DNA of 64,000 nt from Apium graveolens (Eukaryota > Streptophyta > Magnoliopsida > Apiales > Apiaceae), in the NCBI RefSeq assembly GCF_009905375.1, contig NC_133649.1:238170201-238234200 (forward strand), given 5' to 3'. Position numbers and translations under genes: made by a program. Under the pieces are notes generated by a model that was not told the origin of the DNA, did no database searches, and worked only from the letters and a program-made list of their open reading frames with translations. Shown in pieces: positions 1 through 11,540 of this stretch (position 1 is its first letter; every line of letters starts with the position of its first letter).

Positions 1-678
1 AGAGATAAAACTGGATTGGGAAGTGCTGATGAAAGAAGAATACAGAACACTACCAATGATCCAACTTCCTTGAGTGAACCAGGTATTGGAGCAACTCCTG
101 AGAGATTGAATCAACTGGAATCTGTACAAATGGTTTACCATACCTACTTGAAAGAACACATCTTGTTGTACTTCATGACAGATGGTAGGGTTTATCATAT
201 AAGGCAAAATGCCATTCCATTGAAGTATTTTGAAGAATTGGAGCATGTACTATTCTTACTTCAAGTGGATGACAGATTGACAGGAAGTGCTGCAAACTAT
301 TTGAAGGATCAGATTCAGAGACAGAAAAGGCTTTATTCTGTTAAGTCTGACAGCACATATGTTCCAAAGTACAGAGATCACAAGGGTGATATAGTTGAAA
401 TGAAGCCCAACACTGCTAAAATTATAACTACCTTTCTGGGTTACAGGGCTGTGGAATTCAATCTTGAGTCTGATAGAGCTTATTTGATCAGAATGGATTA
501 GGATATAAGGAAAGCAAAGATTAATGATCTCAGGGCTGCAATCTTTCAAATTGGTGAAGATAATGCAGAGCTTAAAGATGCTAAAAGGAGGATGATTGAT
601 GAACTTAGATATGCTGAGAGATGTTTGTTGAAGAACTATCTCAGAACAACTCCTGACATCAGAGAGATAAGAAGATGA
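1..678 (+). pseudogene. C-terminal part of the extra ORF (ORF3) of a SIRE-like Copia element
   Basis: The frame is open from base 1, so the N-terminus lies outside the window. It runs to an in-frame TAG at 499-501 and then stays open for 58 more codons to TGA at 676-678. The product is hydrophilic: a segment around VYHIRQNAIPLKYFEELEHV, a charged middle, and a last third rich in Lys, Glu, Arg and Leu that looks like a coiled coil (AAIFQIGEDNAELKDAKRRM). Its position is diagnostic: it ends about 190 bases before a polypurine tract and 3' LTR, where SIRE/Maximus Copia elements carry an ORF downstream of pol. The internal stop probably makes it a pseudogene; readthrough is possible but unsupported. 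It has no similarity I recognise to host proteins. The match to the ORF3 C-terminus of element H is positional rather than obvious in sequence. Confidence 0.7.
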
Positions 679-870
679 AGCCAAGTCAAGTTCTACAACT
701 GCTTAAATTCTGATATTTGTACAGACTGAAGCTGTTATCAGAAGTTAAATATTGGTAAAGCTTTAAGGACTGTAAGTTGTAGTTATCTAGTCTAATTCTC
801 ATGCATTTGTACTTAATGTTTTTGACATCATCAAATATCTATTAAACTTGTATATTATGCTAATTTACAA

Positions 871-882
871 GTTGGGGGAGAT
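871..882 (+). other. Polypurine tract of the left Copia element
   Basis: The purine-rich run GTTGGGGGAGAT sits directly before the TGTTAG start of the LTR. This is the expected plus-strand primer position, and the GGGGGAGAT core matches the tract next to the LTR of element H. Confidence 0.85.
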
Positions 883-1474
883 TGTTAGATATATTTGATA
901 ATGTCATGGCTAATATGATTTATGTTTAGTTTTCAGATCTTACTTAAACAGGATAAATCAGTACTTACTGGAAGTCAGGACTTAAGGATATCAGTACTTA
1001 TATCATCAGGAGATAATCATCAGAAGATGGGTATCAGAACTTAAATGCTGAAGTACATTCAGATAAGGACAGTAGCTGATTACAGGAAAGAAGATCGAGA
1101 TAAACATAAGAAGAGATATGCATGAAGAAGGAATTCTATGAAGAATAGAATACTTGGAAGAAAAGATATCCGATTGATATATTTTAGGAAGCAGAATTAT
1201 ATTTCATATCAATTAGCGATTATCTTGTAACTGTGTAGTATATAAACACAGACATAGGGTTTACACTAAAGGTGTTAATATATTTGAGAAGATTATTCAT
1301 TGTAACCCTAGCAGATCTCGTGATATTTGTTCATCACTGAGAGGTAACAGTTCCATACTGTAACAGAGTTTATTATTTCAATAAAGTTTGTTTTCTGTTA
1401 CTTGAGATATTGAAGTTCGATTTGATTATACTATACACTGTATTCACTCCCTCTACAGTGTGTGTGACCTAACA
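883..1474 (+). mobile_element. 3' LTR (592 bp) of the left SIRE-like Copia element
   Basis: The LTR begins TGTTAG after the polypurine tract and ends CTAACA, giving perfect 6-bp inverted termini with the canonical TG...CA. It contains repeated TCAGTACTTA / TCAGAACTTA motifs at about 955-1045, a TATA box at 1239-1246 and an AATAAAG polyadenylation-like signal near 1380. The 5' LTR and the target duplication partner are outside the window. The five bases after it are GTTTC. Confidence 0.85.
1239..1246 (+). promoter_or_regulatory. TATA box of the left Copia LTR
   Basis: TATATAAA lies about 350 bases into the 592-bp LTR and about 140 bases before the AATAAAG signal, the usual U3-R arrangement of plant LTR promoters. 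Confidence 0.6.
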
Positions 1475-3348
1475 GTTTCCTAGTGAAAGTCATGTTCTTC
1501 ATGAAACTTGTTTTCGTGGACATCCTAGTCTTCACGAAATTTATTCCCATGGACTCTTTAGCCTTCGCAAAACTTGTTCTCATGGACGTTCTAGTCTTCA
1601 CGAAACTTGTTCTCATTGGGCACATACCTTTTCAAGAATTCAGAAGGAATTTCAGATGAGTTCCACCGAAAAAACTTCAGGAGGTTCTAAATCAACCCTA
1701 CAGGGGTTCCTGGTTGTCTATAAGGCCTTTATGTGGCCTGGTCGACCAATTTTGCTCTTTTTAGTGGACGTCCTGCCCTTTTTTTAGTTAGCGTTATGTA
1801 CTTGTTCTCGTGAACATTCTACTCTTCACGAAACATATTTCCGTCTGTGAGGGTTCTAGTCGGCATAATCCTTCCTTGTGGAGGACTAAGCATCACTAAT
1901 CCTTGGTAGGTCTGAATCTCACCTCCGTGAGCGTCTTACTCTTCATGAAACTTGTTCTCGTGAACGTTCTATTCTTTATGAAACTTATTTCCGTGGAAGT
2001 TCTTATTTTCACCAAGGGCATCCATTGGCTCTAGTTCATTGTTTTCTTGGAACCTTCATTTGGGGGACATCCCTATTAGTCCCGGACGTATGGAGACGTT
2101 CTTTCGAGGACATCCTTATCAGCCTAACCCCTCCATGTGGAGGAGTCGGCTTCAAGGACTCTTGGTCGGCCATAGAGACAAAGCACTTGAGGCCCTGTTC
2201 GACCGTAACCTCAATGTCTAGAGCTTCTTGGCCCTTCGGGACCTTATTTCATGAAAGTCATTGAACTTCAATCTTCTCAATATCAAGTCATGGCTTCGAC
2301 TTTCCTCTCTCTTTTTTTTGTTCGAGGAGTGCCTTGTCGTGTGGGGGCCTCATAATTCAAATGAAGCTTGTTAAAGCTGGCCTTAGAGGCTTCTCTGTCG
2401 AGGGTACCTATCTTCCTCATAATTTACCATTGGTTAAATTTGTTCCAACTAGGTGAACAGCTTCCTGAAGCAGAGATGTACGGGGCTCATGCCTTGTATC
2501 AGGTACATCTCTTCTTTTTAGAACTTTTAATACTTCAAATTGGAGAAGGAGTCTGGCTGGCTTAAGGCCTCCCTTGGAGGCCGGTCTGCTGGAGCCCTTT
2601 CCGAGGGATATCCAGTTGGTCAAGGGCCTTTTCTGGACGCTGATCAGCCTTCTTTGGTAGGCTGGAGCCTGTAGTGTAGACTTTAGTCGACCAAATACAT
2701 TTCGTGAAGTTATCTTTCTAATATCTTTTTCTTATTAGGCCAACGCCTACTTCACAGCTTGTTTCACTAAGAGTGCAAAATGAAGGAGTGAGCACATGGC
2801 CTTGGAGGCATTGATGAAGAAACTTGAGAGAAAGTTTTAGGATTGGGATTCTAGAGTTCTTTTAGCATTTATCAACAGTCGGAGGACTTATTCAAGTTGA
2901 TGGACACCCATGATGATGAAGTGCGCTCTGTTAATATGTCCATTGGCTCTGTTCATAGCTCTTACCCGGATATGGTAAATTTATAGGGCTTTCCTAGCCT
3001 TTGGATTGTTTTTTAGGTTTCCACTATTGGCCAATCATCTAATTTTAGACTATAGATTGTCCTTAAGTGTTTAGGCCTTGCATGGATTTGTTTGTCGTGT
3101 CTGGTTTTTATCTATTTGTGGTCCTTCATGGACTTGAACATCTTCGGTATGTAACCTAATTGTTCATCATGACTTGATTTCTGATACTTCAGGATCTTCT
3201 GTATTTGTAGTTTGATTTCATATTCGTCTTCTATTTTTGGTACTTGGTCCTTCAGGACTTTTATTCATTAGATGCTCGTACACTGGTCGACCTTATTCCT
3301 CCATTTACTACTAAGTACTAGGAAAATGTCTTTTATGTCCTAAACATA
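1475..3348 (-). mobile_element. 3' noncoding region, possibly with LTR, of a Tat-type Gypsy element
   Basis: This stretch follows the pol stop codon of the minus-strand Tat fragment and has no credible gene. It is rich in irregular repeats of about 32-33 bp (see 1487-1622) and GTCGACC-like boxes, typical of the long 3' noncoding regions of Tat elements. I could not place LTR borders. Short ORFs here, including one with an 11-residue periodicity at 1431-1625, result from the repeats. Confidence 0.5.
1487..1622. repeat. Irregular tandem repeat, unit about 32-33 bp
   Basis: About four units of the form TTCACGAAACTTGTTCTCRT plus roughly 13 variable bases lie side by side. Related degenerate units recur at about 1796-1850 and 1921-2010. 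Because the period is near 33 bp, the minus strand shows an 11-residue repeat, which I treat as a by-product. Confidence 0.7.
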
Positions 3349-4085
3349 TTAAACCTTCAGCTTTGAAACATGCCAGGTATAAGGCACTTTGTCACCACTC
3401 AGGGTTTTCAACTTGTAGGATCCTCGTCCTAATATTTTCATGACCTTATACATCCTTTTCCAGTTAGAGGTTAGCTTTTCTTTCTCTTCAACTCCTGATG
3501 CCACAATCTTTCTTAAGATCAAGTCTTCTTGGTAAAAGAACTTTTCTTTAACCCTTCTATTATAATAGAGGGAGGCTCTTCATTGATGCTCAGCATTGCG
3601 GGCGTTGGCCTCATCTCTGACCTCGTCAATGGGATCGAGAGAGATCCTCATGCCTTCTTCATTGGTTTCCGATTGATAAGCTTCGATCCTAGGGGATCCA
3701 TATGTGATTTCAAGGGGCACCACGGCCTCGGCTCCGTAAGTCAGCATAAATGGGGTAGCTTCAGTAGTCGCTTTACAGGTGGTACAATATACCCTTAGTA
3801 TAGGCAGCAACTTATCCACCCAAGTGTTTCTCGAGCGTTCAACCCTCTTCTTAAGTCCATCAAGGATGATTCTTTTAGAAACTTCCACTTGCCCGTTTGC
3901 ATGTGGGTGTGCAACCGAGGTGAAGCGAAGTTCTATATATGATGTTATCATCACAGTACACTCTAAACTCTGTGTTATCAAATTGTTTCCCATTATCTGT
4001 GACAAGGATGTGTGGGATTCCATATCGGCATATCACATTCTCCTAGAAGAATTGGATAGTTTGTTTGGTGGTTATGTCCTGCACT
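3349..4085 (-). pseudogene. Tat-type Ty3/Gypsy integrase, C-terminal half
   Basis: Read on the minus strand from 4085 down, the frame gives the second half of the integrase core (YGIPHILVTDNGKQFDN, with the catalytic Asp of TDNG). Next comes ANGQVEVSKRIILDGLKKRV with the region of the third catalytic acid, then ATPFMLTYGAEAVVPLEI, a very typical Tat/Ogre-group motif. It continues through FYQEDLILRKIVASG to GSYKLKTLSGDKVPYTWHVS and a TAA at 3349-3351. At least one frameshift separates the core from the rest. Reverse transcriptase, RNase H and the integrase N-terminus are missing; the fragment ends abruptly at about 4085, where Copia-like sequence begins. Confidence 0.85.
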
Positions 4086-5820
4086 CACAAATGGATTAAC
4101 ATTTCTTGGTACCCAACTTATCAGTTTGGGTCCAGTTTGATTAGAGATTTTAATATAAACAGAGATAACAACAGCTGCAACCTTATCATGATAATTCTTA
4201 TCTTTGACTGAACATTTTCTCCATTTTAATACCCTTGACAAATTTGTCTCTAGGCTAGGGGATAAATGGTTCCAACCTTACACAAGGAGGACTAGCAGTC
4301 TTTGCCCTATTATAATCCTAAAACATGCTTTTCTTAATTAATGCAAGTACTAAGAGATGCATTCATTGCATTGAAATAAGCAAGCATTGAATTAGCAGTA
4401 CATGGCATTCATTCAGAAATATTACACATAAGAATTAAGCAAGACAGGCATGATACGGAACAAACAGAATTAACAAATAAATCACTAATTCTATCTAGTC
4501 CAATCCTAGTGAAGTATCTCATCTACTTGTCTCAATCCAAATATAAACTAGTAGATCTTAACAAAAAATTCAGATCAAATGAATAATCACATTATAATAG
4601 GATACATGAGATAAGCATAAACAAAGGTCTTAAATGCTGGAAAACTTATATCTCACTACAGCAATAAATCATGTTCAACAAATTTTCAAACACATATTTT
4701 GAGATCATCTAAAGTAACATGCATAAGTTAAACATCAATCCTAGTTACCAGAAAAATATTCTAGTGAACTAGTTCAGCATTATCTATGTATGATGCCATC
4801 ATGCTTGTGCGAGTATTAAACAATTAAACATTAAGATCATAACATGCATTGAATATTGAGAGCAAAATATTATAGTGGTTCAATAAATTTAAACCTGAGA
4901 TATGTGAGTTGGACCATCTTCAGAGATTGCTATGAAAGAAAGATATTCATGATCTTCCTTCTCATCATCCGATCCATCCCAACTCTTTCACGATGCACTA
5001 TAAATTTTGACTGGATGCTTCCTTAAGAAAACATTCCACCTTGTTACGGCTCTTAAAGTGAGTCCCTACTCATCCTTGTTTTTCAAGCTTCTTGTTATAT
5101 TGTAGCAAACACCCTGATAGTTACTTGACACATATTTCTTGTCATACCTATAGCAATCAAATCTTTTTTATGTCTCAATCTCAGTTTTTTATTCACCTCT
5201 CCAACTAAATCTGTAAGAGTCTCTGCTTCGGAATAGATATGCTTGATCCTTGGATATAGCTTATGCACTCCATGCGAATTTGATCCGACTAAACTTCCCT
5301 GACATGTAAAACAATTCCCTGACGTCCAGTCCTTCAATTACTTCTACCTGAGCTTCCTCTGATTCATCTATCAGTAACTCTTACATTCTGTCTTGAGGTT
5401 CCAACTATACTGCATATAACTGAGATGTTTTTCTGTCACCACTATTCTCTCTGACCTCTTCGATTCCTTTCTTTATGATCTCATTGATTCCCAGATAAAT
5501 GTAACATTGGTACAAACCAATGTATGACTGTATAATCTGGAATCATTAGAGTTATTTGTAAACCTTCGAGAAAAATTGTACCCGTAGAAAACTTCATTAT
5601 TTTCCCTATTTGAAAATCCAGTGGCATCCTATGGAGTAAGCCTTTGAGGAAGTTCCACAATTTTCTTCTATATATCTTGAAATCAACTTCATTGGAATAA
5701 GAAAACCATTATCCTCAATTTCCGTGTTCGGGAATTTTCCGTCTGAATAGCACACGGTCTTCGTTTTCTTCGAAAGATTAAAATCATCTTTAAAAGCTCG
5801 GAGGAATCTTGAGTCCACCA
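4086..5820 (-). pseudogene. Degenerate gag and gag-protease linker of Copia element E
   Basis: Several short minus-strand pieces appear in order. At 5606-5818 there is an open stretch ending GCHWIF that I do not recognise. At 5095-5337 there is a basic stretch. Near 4920-5000 there is an acidic segment (GWDGSDDEKEDHEYLSFIA) like those following the gag zinc knuckle in SIRE-like elements. At 4100-4241 the frame reads SNQTGPKLISWVPR, which resembles the N-Q-x-G-P-K-x-x-W-V-P motif upstream of Copia protease. Everything between is AT-rich with many stops. The order fits the gag half of a minus-strand Copia element whose primer site and LTR lie to the right. Apart from the linker motif the assignment is weak. 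Confidence 0.4.
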
Positions 5821-6928
5821 GTACTTTGAGAACCCTTAATTTAATATTTAAGAAGAATTTAAATTTTCAAAAATTTTAATTTTCTTAGATAATAAATTAA
5901 TCAAAAATAAATATTTATGAAAACGTAAACTAATATTTAAGAAAATTTTAAATTTAAGACTTTTAAATTTTCTGGAAAAAATGAATATATCAAAAATAAA
6001 AATTATGGGGCTACAGAAAAAAATTTAAGTGCTAACTTGCAACTAGAAGCAATGCTTTGGCACTTAAAATTTATCCAACTCCTGACTTGCGACCCCTACG
6101 AAATCTGAGTTGCGACCCTGCGTACCATTTGATTTCTTTACTTAGTTTTATATCAATACATCCTAACTTGCGACTCCACTGCGAAGCTGGAACAGGTTAC
6201 TGGTGACCAAGGTAATAAACTCAGTCTTTTGTTTTTCTCGCAAGTAAACAGGTGCAAGTTACTCCCTAACGTCGCAAATACTGAAATACTTCTAAGGCAT
6301 GCATTTATTATTGCTTGTTGTCACAAGTGAGAGAATTTTACAATTAATCTAAGTGCTTGGAACTCCCTGGCGTCGCAAGTAAACCGCGCATGTCCGTCAA
6401 TCCCGAAGCAAGCCGTTTTTGCTGCCATTTCCTATTTGTGCGTGAGATGCATTTCCCTGCGCGTGTCCTTTACGCTTGACTTCTTCATTTCGGTAGATAA
6501 GGCATGTGTAATCCGTCTATTAGCTTCAACAGTTTGCCAAAAACCAAGCCGTCTCACATATTGACGAGACAAAACAAAGATGGCAGCTAACAAATGAGCA
6601 AAATCCCGAGCTTCAGAAATTGGCAGCCAAAAATCGAGAAAAAGAAAAAAATTTAAAATTAATAATTTTATTTACTAAATTTAAAGTAATAAATTAATTT
6701 AGTCAAATTTATAAAATAAATTTATTAAAATTAAGTTCATACAATAAACTTATTTAAATTAAATTTACAAAATAAATTTGCTAAATCAAATTTACAAAAT
6801 AAATTTATGTAAATGAAAATTAATAAATAAATTCATTTGATAAAATCTCTCGTCAATTGGAGTCCAAACAGTTTTTGCACATCGAGCTGCACTAGGCTAA
6901 GGATCCTGATTTCTATATCAATCAGTCA
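5821..6928 (-). other. Untranslated leader of Copia element E, with TTGCGAC motifs and an AT-rich tract
   Basis: No gene is visible. From 6060 to 6380 the heptamer TTGCGAC or its complement occurs repeatedly (for example near 6083, 6112, 6168 and 6374). From about 6640 to 6840 the sequence is a near-pure A/T run of TAAATTTA-like units. The LTR of the same element at 20697-22620 has the same two features in the same order, so this may be a leader built from LTR-like sequence or the remains of a second LTR. Confidence 0.45.
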
Positions 6929-6940
6929 GCTATCATACAA
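6929..6940 (-). other. Degenerate primer binding site of Copia element E
   Basis: With element A removed, the minus strand reads from an LTR end (AGGACCTAATA) straight into TTGTATGATAGC. That matches the initiator-tRNA-Met primer site TGGTATCAGAGC at 9 of 12 positions and lies at the correct distance from the LTR end. Confidence 0.55.
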
Positions 6941-6944
6941 ATTA
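6940..6944. repeat. Left target-site duplication of Gypsy element A
   Basis: AATTA immediately precedes the TG of the left LTR and is repeated exactly after the CA of the right LTR at 20694-20698. Confidence 0.9.
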
Positions 6945-9031
6945 TGTAATAACCCCAATTTTGGAAATTTTGAAACCCTTATGAATAGTGATTTTGCAGA
7001 TTATGCTGAATAAGAAAACTTTTCATGCCACATTATGTAGGGGTTCTGTTATGGATATTCTGAGATTTTATTAGTACTCTATATGGTATATAAGTGTATG
7101 TAAAGATCGTTAGAATCCAATTTCGAACACTTTGATTTTTCCCGGAAATCCACTAGATACGGAAAGAATTGAGTATAAGGTAACAGGATAAAAAGGATTT
7201 AAATTAAAGGATTATAAGAGAGGATCATAAAAGGATTATAATGTATTGAGAAATATTAAGGAAACCCAAGTAATAAGATCCCGGGTATGATCCCTCAAAC
7301 GATAAACGAAAGCGAAAGTTAAGCGAACCGTATAACAGATCAGCGGTCATTAGACAAACAATTAGGAAGTTAATCAAGGAGGTTATGGATGATGAGGTCA
7401 TCCAACCAATAAGAAGAGGGCAAGTAAGGGATGAGGACATCATAAGCATGACATAAGCATGACCTAAGGGGAAGGAGATGTGGTTGATTTAAAACCACAC
7501 AGAGTCAAGGTTAGAAAGGTAATTACCCAAAAACAAAACAAAAACAACCAAGCTAGCCAAAACAAATCAAAGCAAACACAAAATTATTTCATTCCTTCAA
7601 CATTGCTCTCGGCTTTTTCTTCTTTTCAAAGGAAGAAAAATCAAAAATCAAGTTCCAAGCATTGTTAAATCACAAGGTAATTATCTAAGGTTCCTTGTAC
7701 ATAGATATGGATATCCTATAAGTTTAAGTTTCTAATTCCTTCACAATCTCTTCCAATAAATCAAGGAAGAAGATGGTGAATAGTAACCTTCAAGAAATAA
7801 CTTTGGTTTTCTTGATTTTTTATGAAAGTTCAAGGTATCTTAAGCATAGATCAAGGCTTCCATGGGCATTCCAAGGATCTTTCATTGATTAAAACCTTCA
7901 AGGAAGGTATAACATCTCCAAACCCTAGCTTTACTTTGTATATTAGGATGATTTTTATAGTAATGGTAAAGAGTAGCTTGATGCTTGTTGGTTTAGAGTT
8001 TGGGTTGGAATGGTAGTGAATTGAAGGTTGAAATCTTATGGTTTGGTTAAAGGACTTAAGTATAGTTTAAATTCAAGTTTAAGAATAAGTATAAATTGTT
8101 AATGTTGAGTTGATTGGGGCTGTTATGATGTAGTGAGGATGGATTTTGGTTGAATGGATGGATTGGGATTGATTGGTGGTTGAATTGGAATGGTATAAAA
8201 TTGGGAAATCGCGTAAACATAGCCGTCGTAGTGTCGGATTTACTTTAGACTGCTTTTGTGCATAACATTAGGACCCGAGAACTCCCTGCTAGGTTTTGAC
8301 CATTGCCATTTTTAGATAGTTCATGTTACGAGCTTCGTTTTGATATGTGGTTTGTTTGATTCCGATGTACGGTTTAGGAGAAACGGCCGTTTTAAGTAAC
8401 GACGTTTCGCGAATGAAACATTACCCCTCGCCTTACTTTGAAACATATGTTAATGACCTAAAAGGGCTAACTGGAGTATGAAACATTTATGTAGAGTGTG
8501 TTAGGCAGTTGGTAAGACTCTCACGAAAGAATCGCCTTAAAACTCATAATGGTTAAATTATTAAAAATGGTGGAGCCGAGGGTACTCGAGCGACTTAAGT
8601 GAATCGTTAAGCGCGAAAGCGAACATTAGGACTCTAAATGGTTAAAGTCCAGTTTCTTAAGCGACCGGGGTCTAATTCCGACTTATGTTGTTATTCATAG
8701 GTTATCGGACCCACTCTAAGCTTAAGCCTATTCGGGAGCACTCAGGCAAGTTTTCTACCCGTATAACTGTTGTTGTGATGTATATGTGTATATGCATGAT
8801 CTTGCGATAAATGCATATTTGTTATTAGCAATTTCTTGCTATATATTGTAGCATGTGATATGGTATATATGCATGCCTGTTTCATATTCTTGATTTATAT
8901 ATCTGTTGGTTCAATGCTTATAGTTGCATAATACCTATGCTAGAGATAAGCGGTATTTGAGTTTACCCTTAGTATAGGGGATCAAAAGGTGAACTTATTT
9001 TTAAACCGGGAGTCGATGTTCCCGAGTATAT

Positions 9032-9062
<31 letters not shown>

Positions 9063-11042
9063 GGATATAGTTTTCAAAACTATTGATCGAATAAGGTTTA
9101 TTCGATAACTTTATATTAATTAATGAATATTATTTGAATATTCATTCGAGGACTTATGACTCTGTTTATTCTATTTAACGATTATTAATTGGATATTCAT
9201 TTGAGGATGTATGACTCCGTTTATTTTATTTAATGAATATTATTTATAATATTCATTCGAGGTATTATGACTCCGCTTATTATTTAATAATATTCTTTAT
9301 TTTATTAAAGAATAATGTTTCGATAATCAAACTTATTTTCGATTATTCAAATAAAGATAGTACTTTCGTATAAGTATATCTTAAGTTATTTAATATCCAT
9401 TTCAAGTATAAGCTTTAAAACTTCTACTTCGATTATTTTTATAAGGATTATCTTTATGAGAATATTATTTAAATAATAATATTCAGATATTTTCGAATAT
9501 ATCGGGACTGATTTATTTTAATAAATCAGCAGTACTCCAAACATTCTTAAAAATGTTTTCGAGTCTTCAAAATGATTTTTAAAGTTAGAGTGGACCCCAA
9601 AACTCATTTTTATATTTAAGATCTTCCTTTCAAAGGGGATTTAAATACTCGCTCAAAACCTGGGGGATCCAGCTCTGTGGTGTATTTTACATTCGCAACG
9701 TGGTTGCTGTTTTGAGAAAACAAATGAATTGATTACTTACCCAACTTTCGGGAAGTAAGCCCATCTAATTGAGTCGGCATAAGCGACAGGCCGGGGTACA
9801 GTCTATCAAAGTGTAAGTGGCTGGGTGGCAGTCCATCAATGCGTAAGAGGCCGGGTGGCGGTCCAGCACAAGGTCCTAATGAGGCCAGGGTGATGACCGG
9901 TGGGGGATTCATCCATCTACTAGTAGAAAAGGTTACTTATTGGTATCTTTGCCTGATCAGCAAGATATCAGGTTTATGCCAAAAAAAATTTTTCTTTCCA
10001 AATTCATTGGATATTGCAACTCTGTTCATACTTTACATGACAGAGGTTTTCAGGAAATGTATGAGAGATATATATAGGTGTATATATATATCGGGACTTA
10101 ATGAAGTATCTCGTAACTTCATTTCATTCAATAATATTTCAAAGATTGAATCTATTCAAGTATTATCTTGTAGTCTCATCTATGGGATGAACTTTTGAAA
10201 CTAATTATAACTTGAACGGTGGTAGTTCAAGTAGTATTTGGAAAAGATATAAGTATATTGGAGTATCTTGTAACTTCATCTTTTAAACTTATATCTAGTA
10301 AATGATTATCTTATGCATGTCAAAGATTTTCAGAAAAATGTTGAGACAAGGTTAGATATATGAGATCACCTTGCAACGATAGTTTTATACAGTTATAAAC
10401 TGGAACTCTGTGTATATTATGCATGGAAGAGGACTTCCAAGATTTTGAAAAGTATATATGTATATATACTGAATATTTTGCGACTACATCGCATTAAGAT
10501 ATCAAACTTGGTTCATTTCTTTTGACCAAGACTTTCATGAGTACTATGAGAAGGCTCATATATTGTAAATCATTATACATATTATTTTGGTGGGCTTGCT
10601 GCTCACCCTTGCTTTCTTCTTTCATCACACAACAACAGATAGAAAAGATGAACATGACCAAGCTCCCAATTCGCGAGCGGATAGGAAACGTTCCGCAGTT
10701 TCCTATAGGCATTGATGTCGATGTAGCTGAGGTAGGAATTACCAATAGGCTAGGCTTCAACTTTTGATGTACCAGATTTATGTATATTTATGAATTGTAA
10801 TAATGGCAAAGAAATGTAAATTTATTCATAAACCCTTTTAAGGTGTAATGGCAAATAATTGTGGAATAAAATGACTCGTGTTATTTTTGGATATTCATCT
10901 ATGAGACTATAACTTGTGGTGTGTGTGTTTATTGTGGGGTCACAGTACAGAGTAGTCGATTATTTATTAAGATTGGGTGTTATTAAGGGAAATGGAACTC
11001 GTGACAACCCGGATCCCCGACCCCGGATTTGGGGGTGTTACA
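6945..11042 (+). repeat. 5' LTR (4098 bp) of element A
   Basis: It begins TGTAATAACCCC and ends GGGGGTGTTACA. Three more copies of this LTR are in the window: 16601-20693 on the plus strand, and 26344-30429 and 52855-60838 on the minus strand. It is largely AT-rich, with a TA-dinucleotide run at about 9030-9062 and short sub-repeats at 9118-9290. Open frames of 60-120 codons occur in it but break or shift between the four copies, so I do not call them genes. Confidence 0.95.
9118..9290. repeat. Short tandem sub-repeats within the family-A LTR
   Basis: About three imperfect units carry the core ATTCATTCGAGGNNTTATGA followed by CTCYGTTTATT and an AT-rich spacer. The spacers contain small palindromes built from GAATATT/AATATTC. 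The same block is present in the other LTR copies (for example 18775-18950, and inverted near 28100-28260). Confidence 0.75.
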
Positions 11043-11046
11043 GAAA

Positions 11047-11058
11047 TGGTATCAGAGC
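11047..11058 (+). other. Primer binding site of element A (initiator tRNA-Met type)
   Basis: TGGTATCAGAGC lies four bases after the 5' LTR end and is a perfect complement to the 3' end of plant initiator tRNA-Met, the usual primer of Tekay/Del elements. Confidence 0.95.
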
Positions 11059-11540
11059 TAAGCGTTATAAACCTCAGAGATGATGTGACGTTAAGATAAT
11101 AAGTTCACAAAGATAATAAGAACTATTGCCAAGTTCATAGTCGGGCTACCTAACGTAGTACTGACAGTTAAAACCCTTATGGGAACCCTTATAAATATCG
11201 TGATAGAAGCGTAGTTCGTTATCATATATGGTAGCGGGACTCCGAACCCTGAGGTTGAGGAGTAACAGCGCGATGATGTTTTATTACTAATTGGAGATCG
11301 GATTGTGGATCCGATAGAGCGTCCTAACGCAGGACCGGATGATGTTGATATTGAGGATGTAGCGGTTGAGGATGTTATCCTAGAAGGGATTGTTGCTGAG
11401 GAGGATCCTGTGAAGGATCCTGACAAGAATGAATAAAGGACCACTGAGGAATTGATGACCATAGTTAGGGCAACTCCCAGAGGTAGGATTGGCCGGTCAC
11501 TACCAGAGGTTCGTTCAAGTTTGTAAAGATAGTAGCCCAT
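11059..11540 (+). pseudogene. Leader and acidic gag-N-terminal-like remnant of element A
   Basis: From about 11290 the plus strand reads an acidic stretch (DDVDIEDVAVEDVILEGI) ending in a stop, followed by EELMTIVRATPRGRIGRSLP. Length and position suit the start of a Gypsy gag, but I cannot match it to a family with certainty, and no long frame survives. Confidence 0.35.

Noticed and set aside
1431..1625. 64-codon ORF with an 11-residue repeat
   Set aside because: It is produced by the 33-bp DNA repeat, crosses the LTR border and has no supporting context.
5606..5818. 70-codon minus-strand ORF as a possible host gene exon
   Set aside because: It lies in order with other Copia remnants of element E and has no neighbouring exon-like frames or splice sites that I could support; kept only as an unassigned part of the element.
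9030..9062. TA-dinucleotide run as a possible origin or matrix attachment site
   Set aside because: It is a short microsatellite inside the family-A LTR, with length variation in the other copies; there is no evidence for a function.
9839..10198. 119-codon ORF in the left LTR of element A, with a similar one at 19490-19849
   Set aside because: The likeness follows from the near identity of the two LTRs. An indel shifts the start region between them, and the minus-strand copies do not keep the frame.
11091..11540. 149-codon minus-strand ORF in element A
   Set aside because: Its Ser/Thr-rich composition is the complement of the acidic plus-strand gag-like segment; nothing supports the minus strand.
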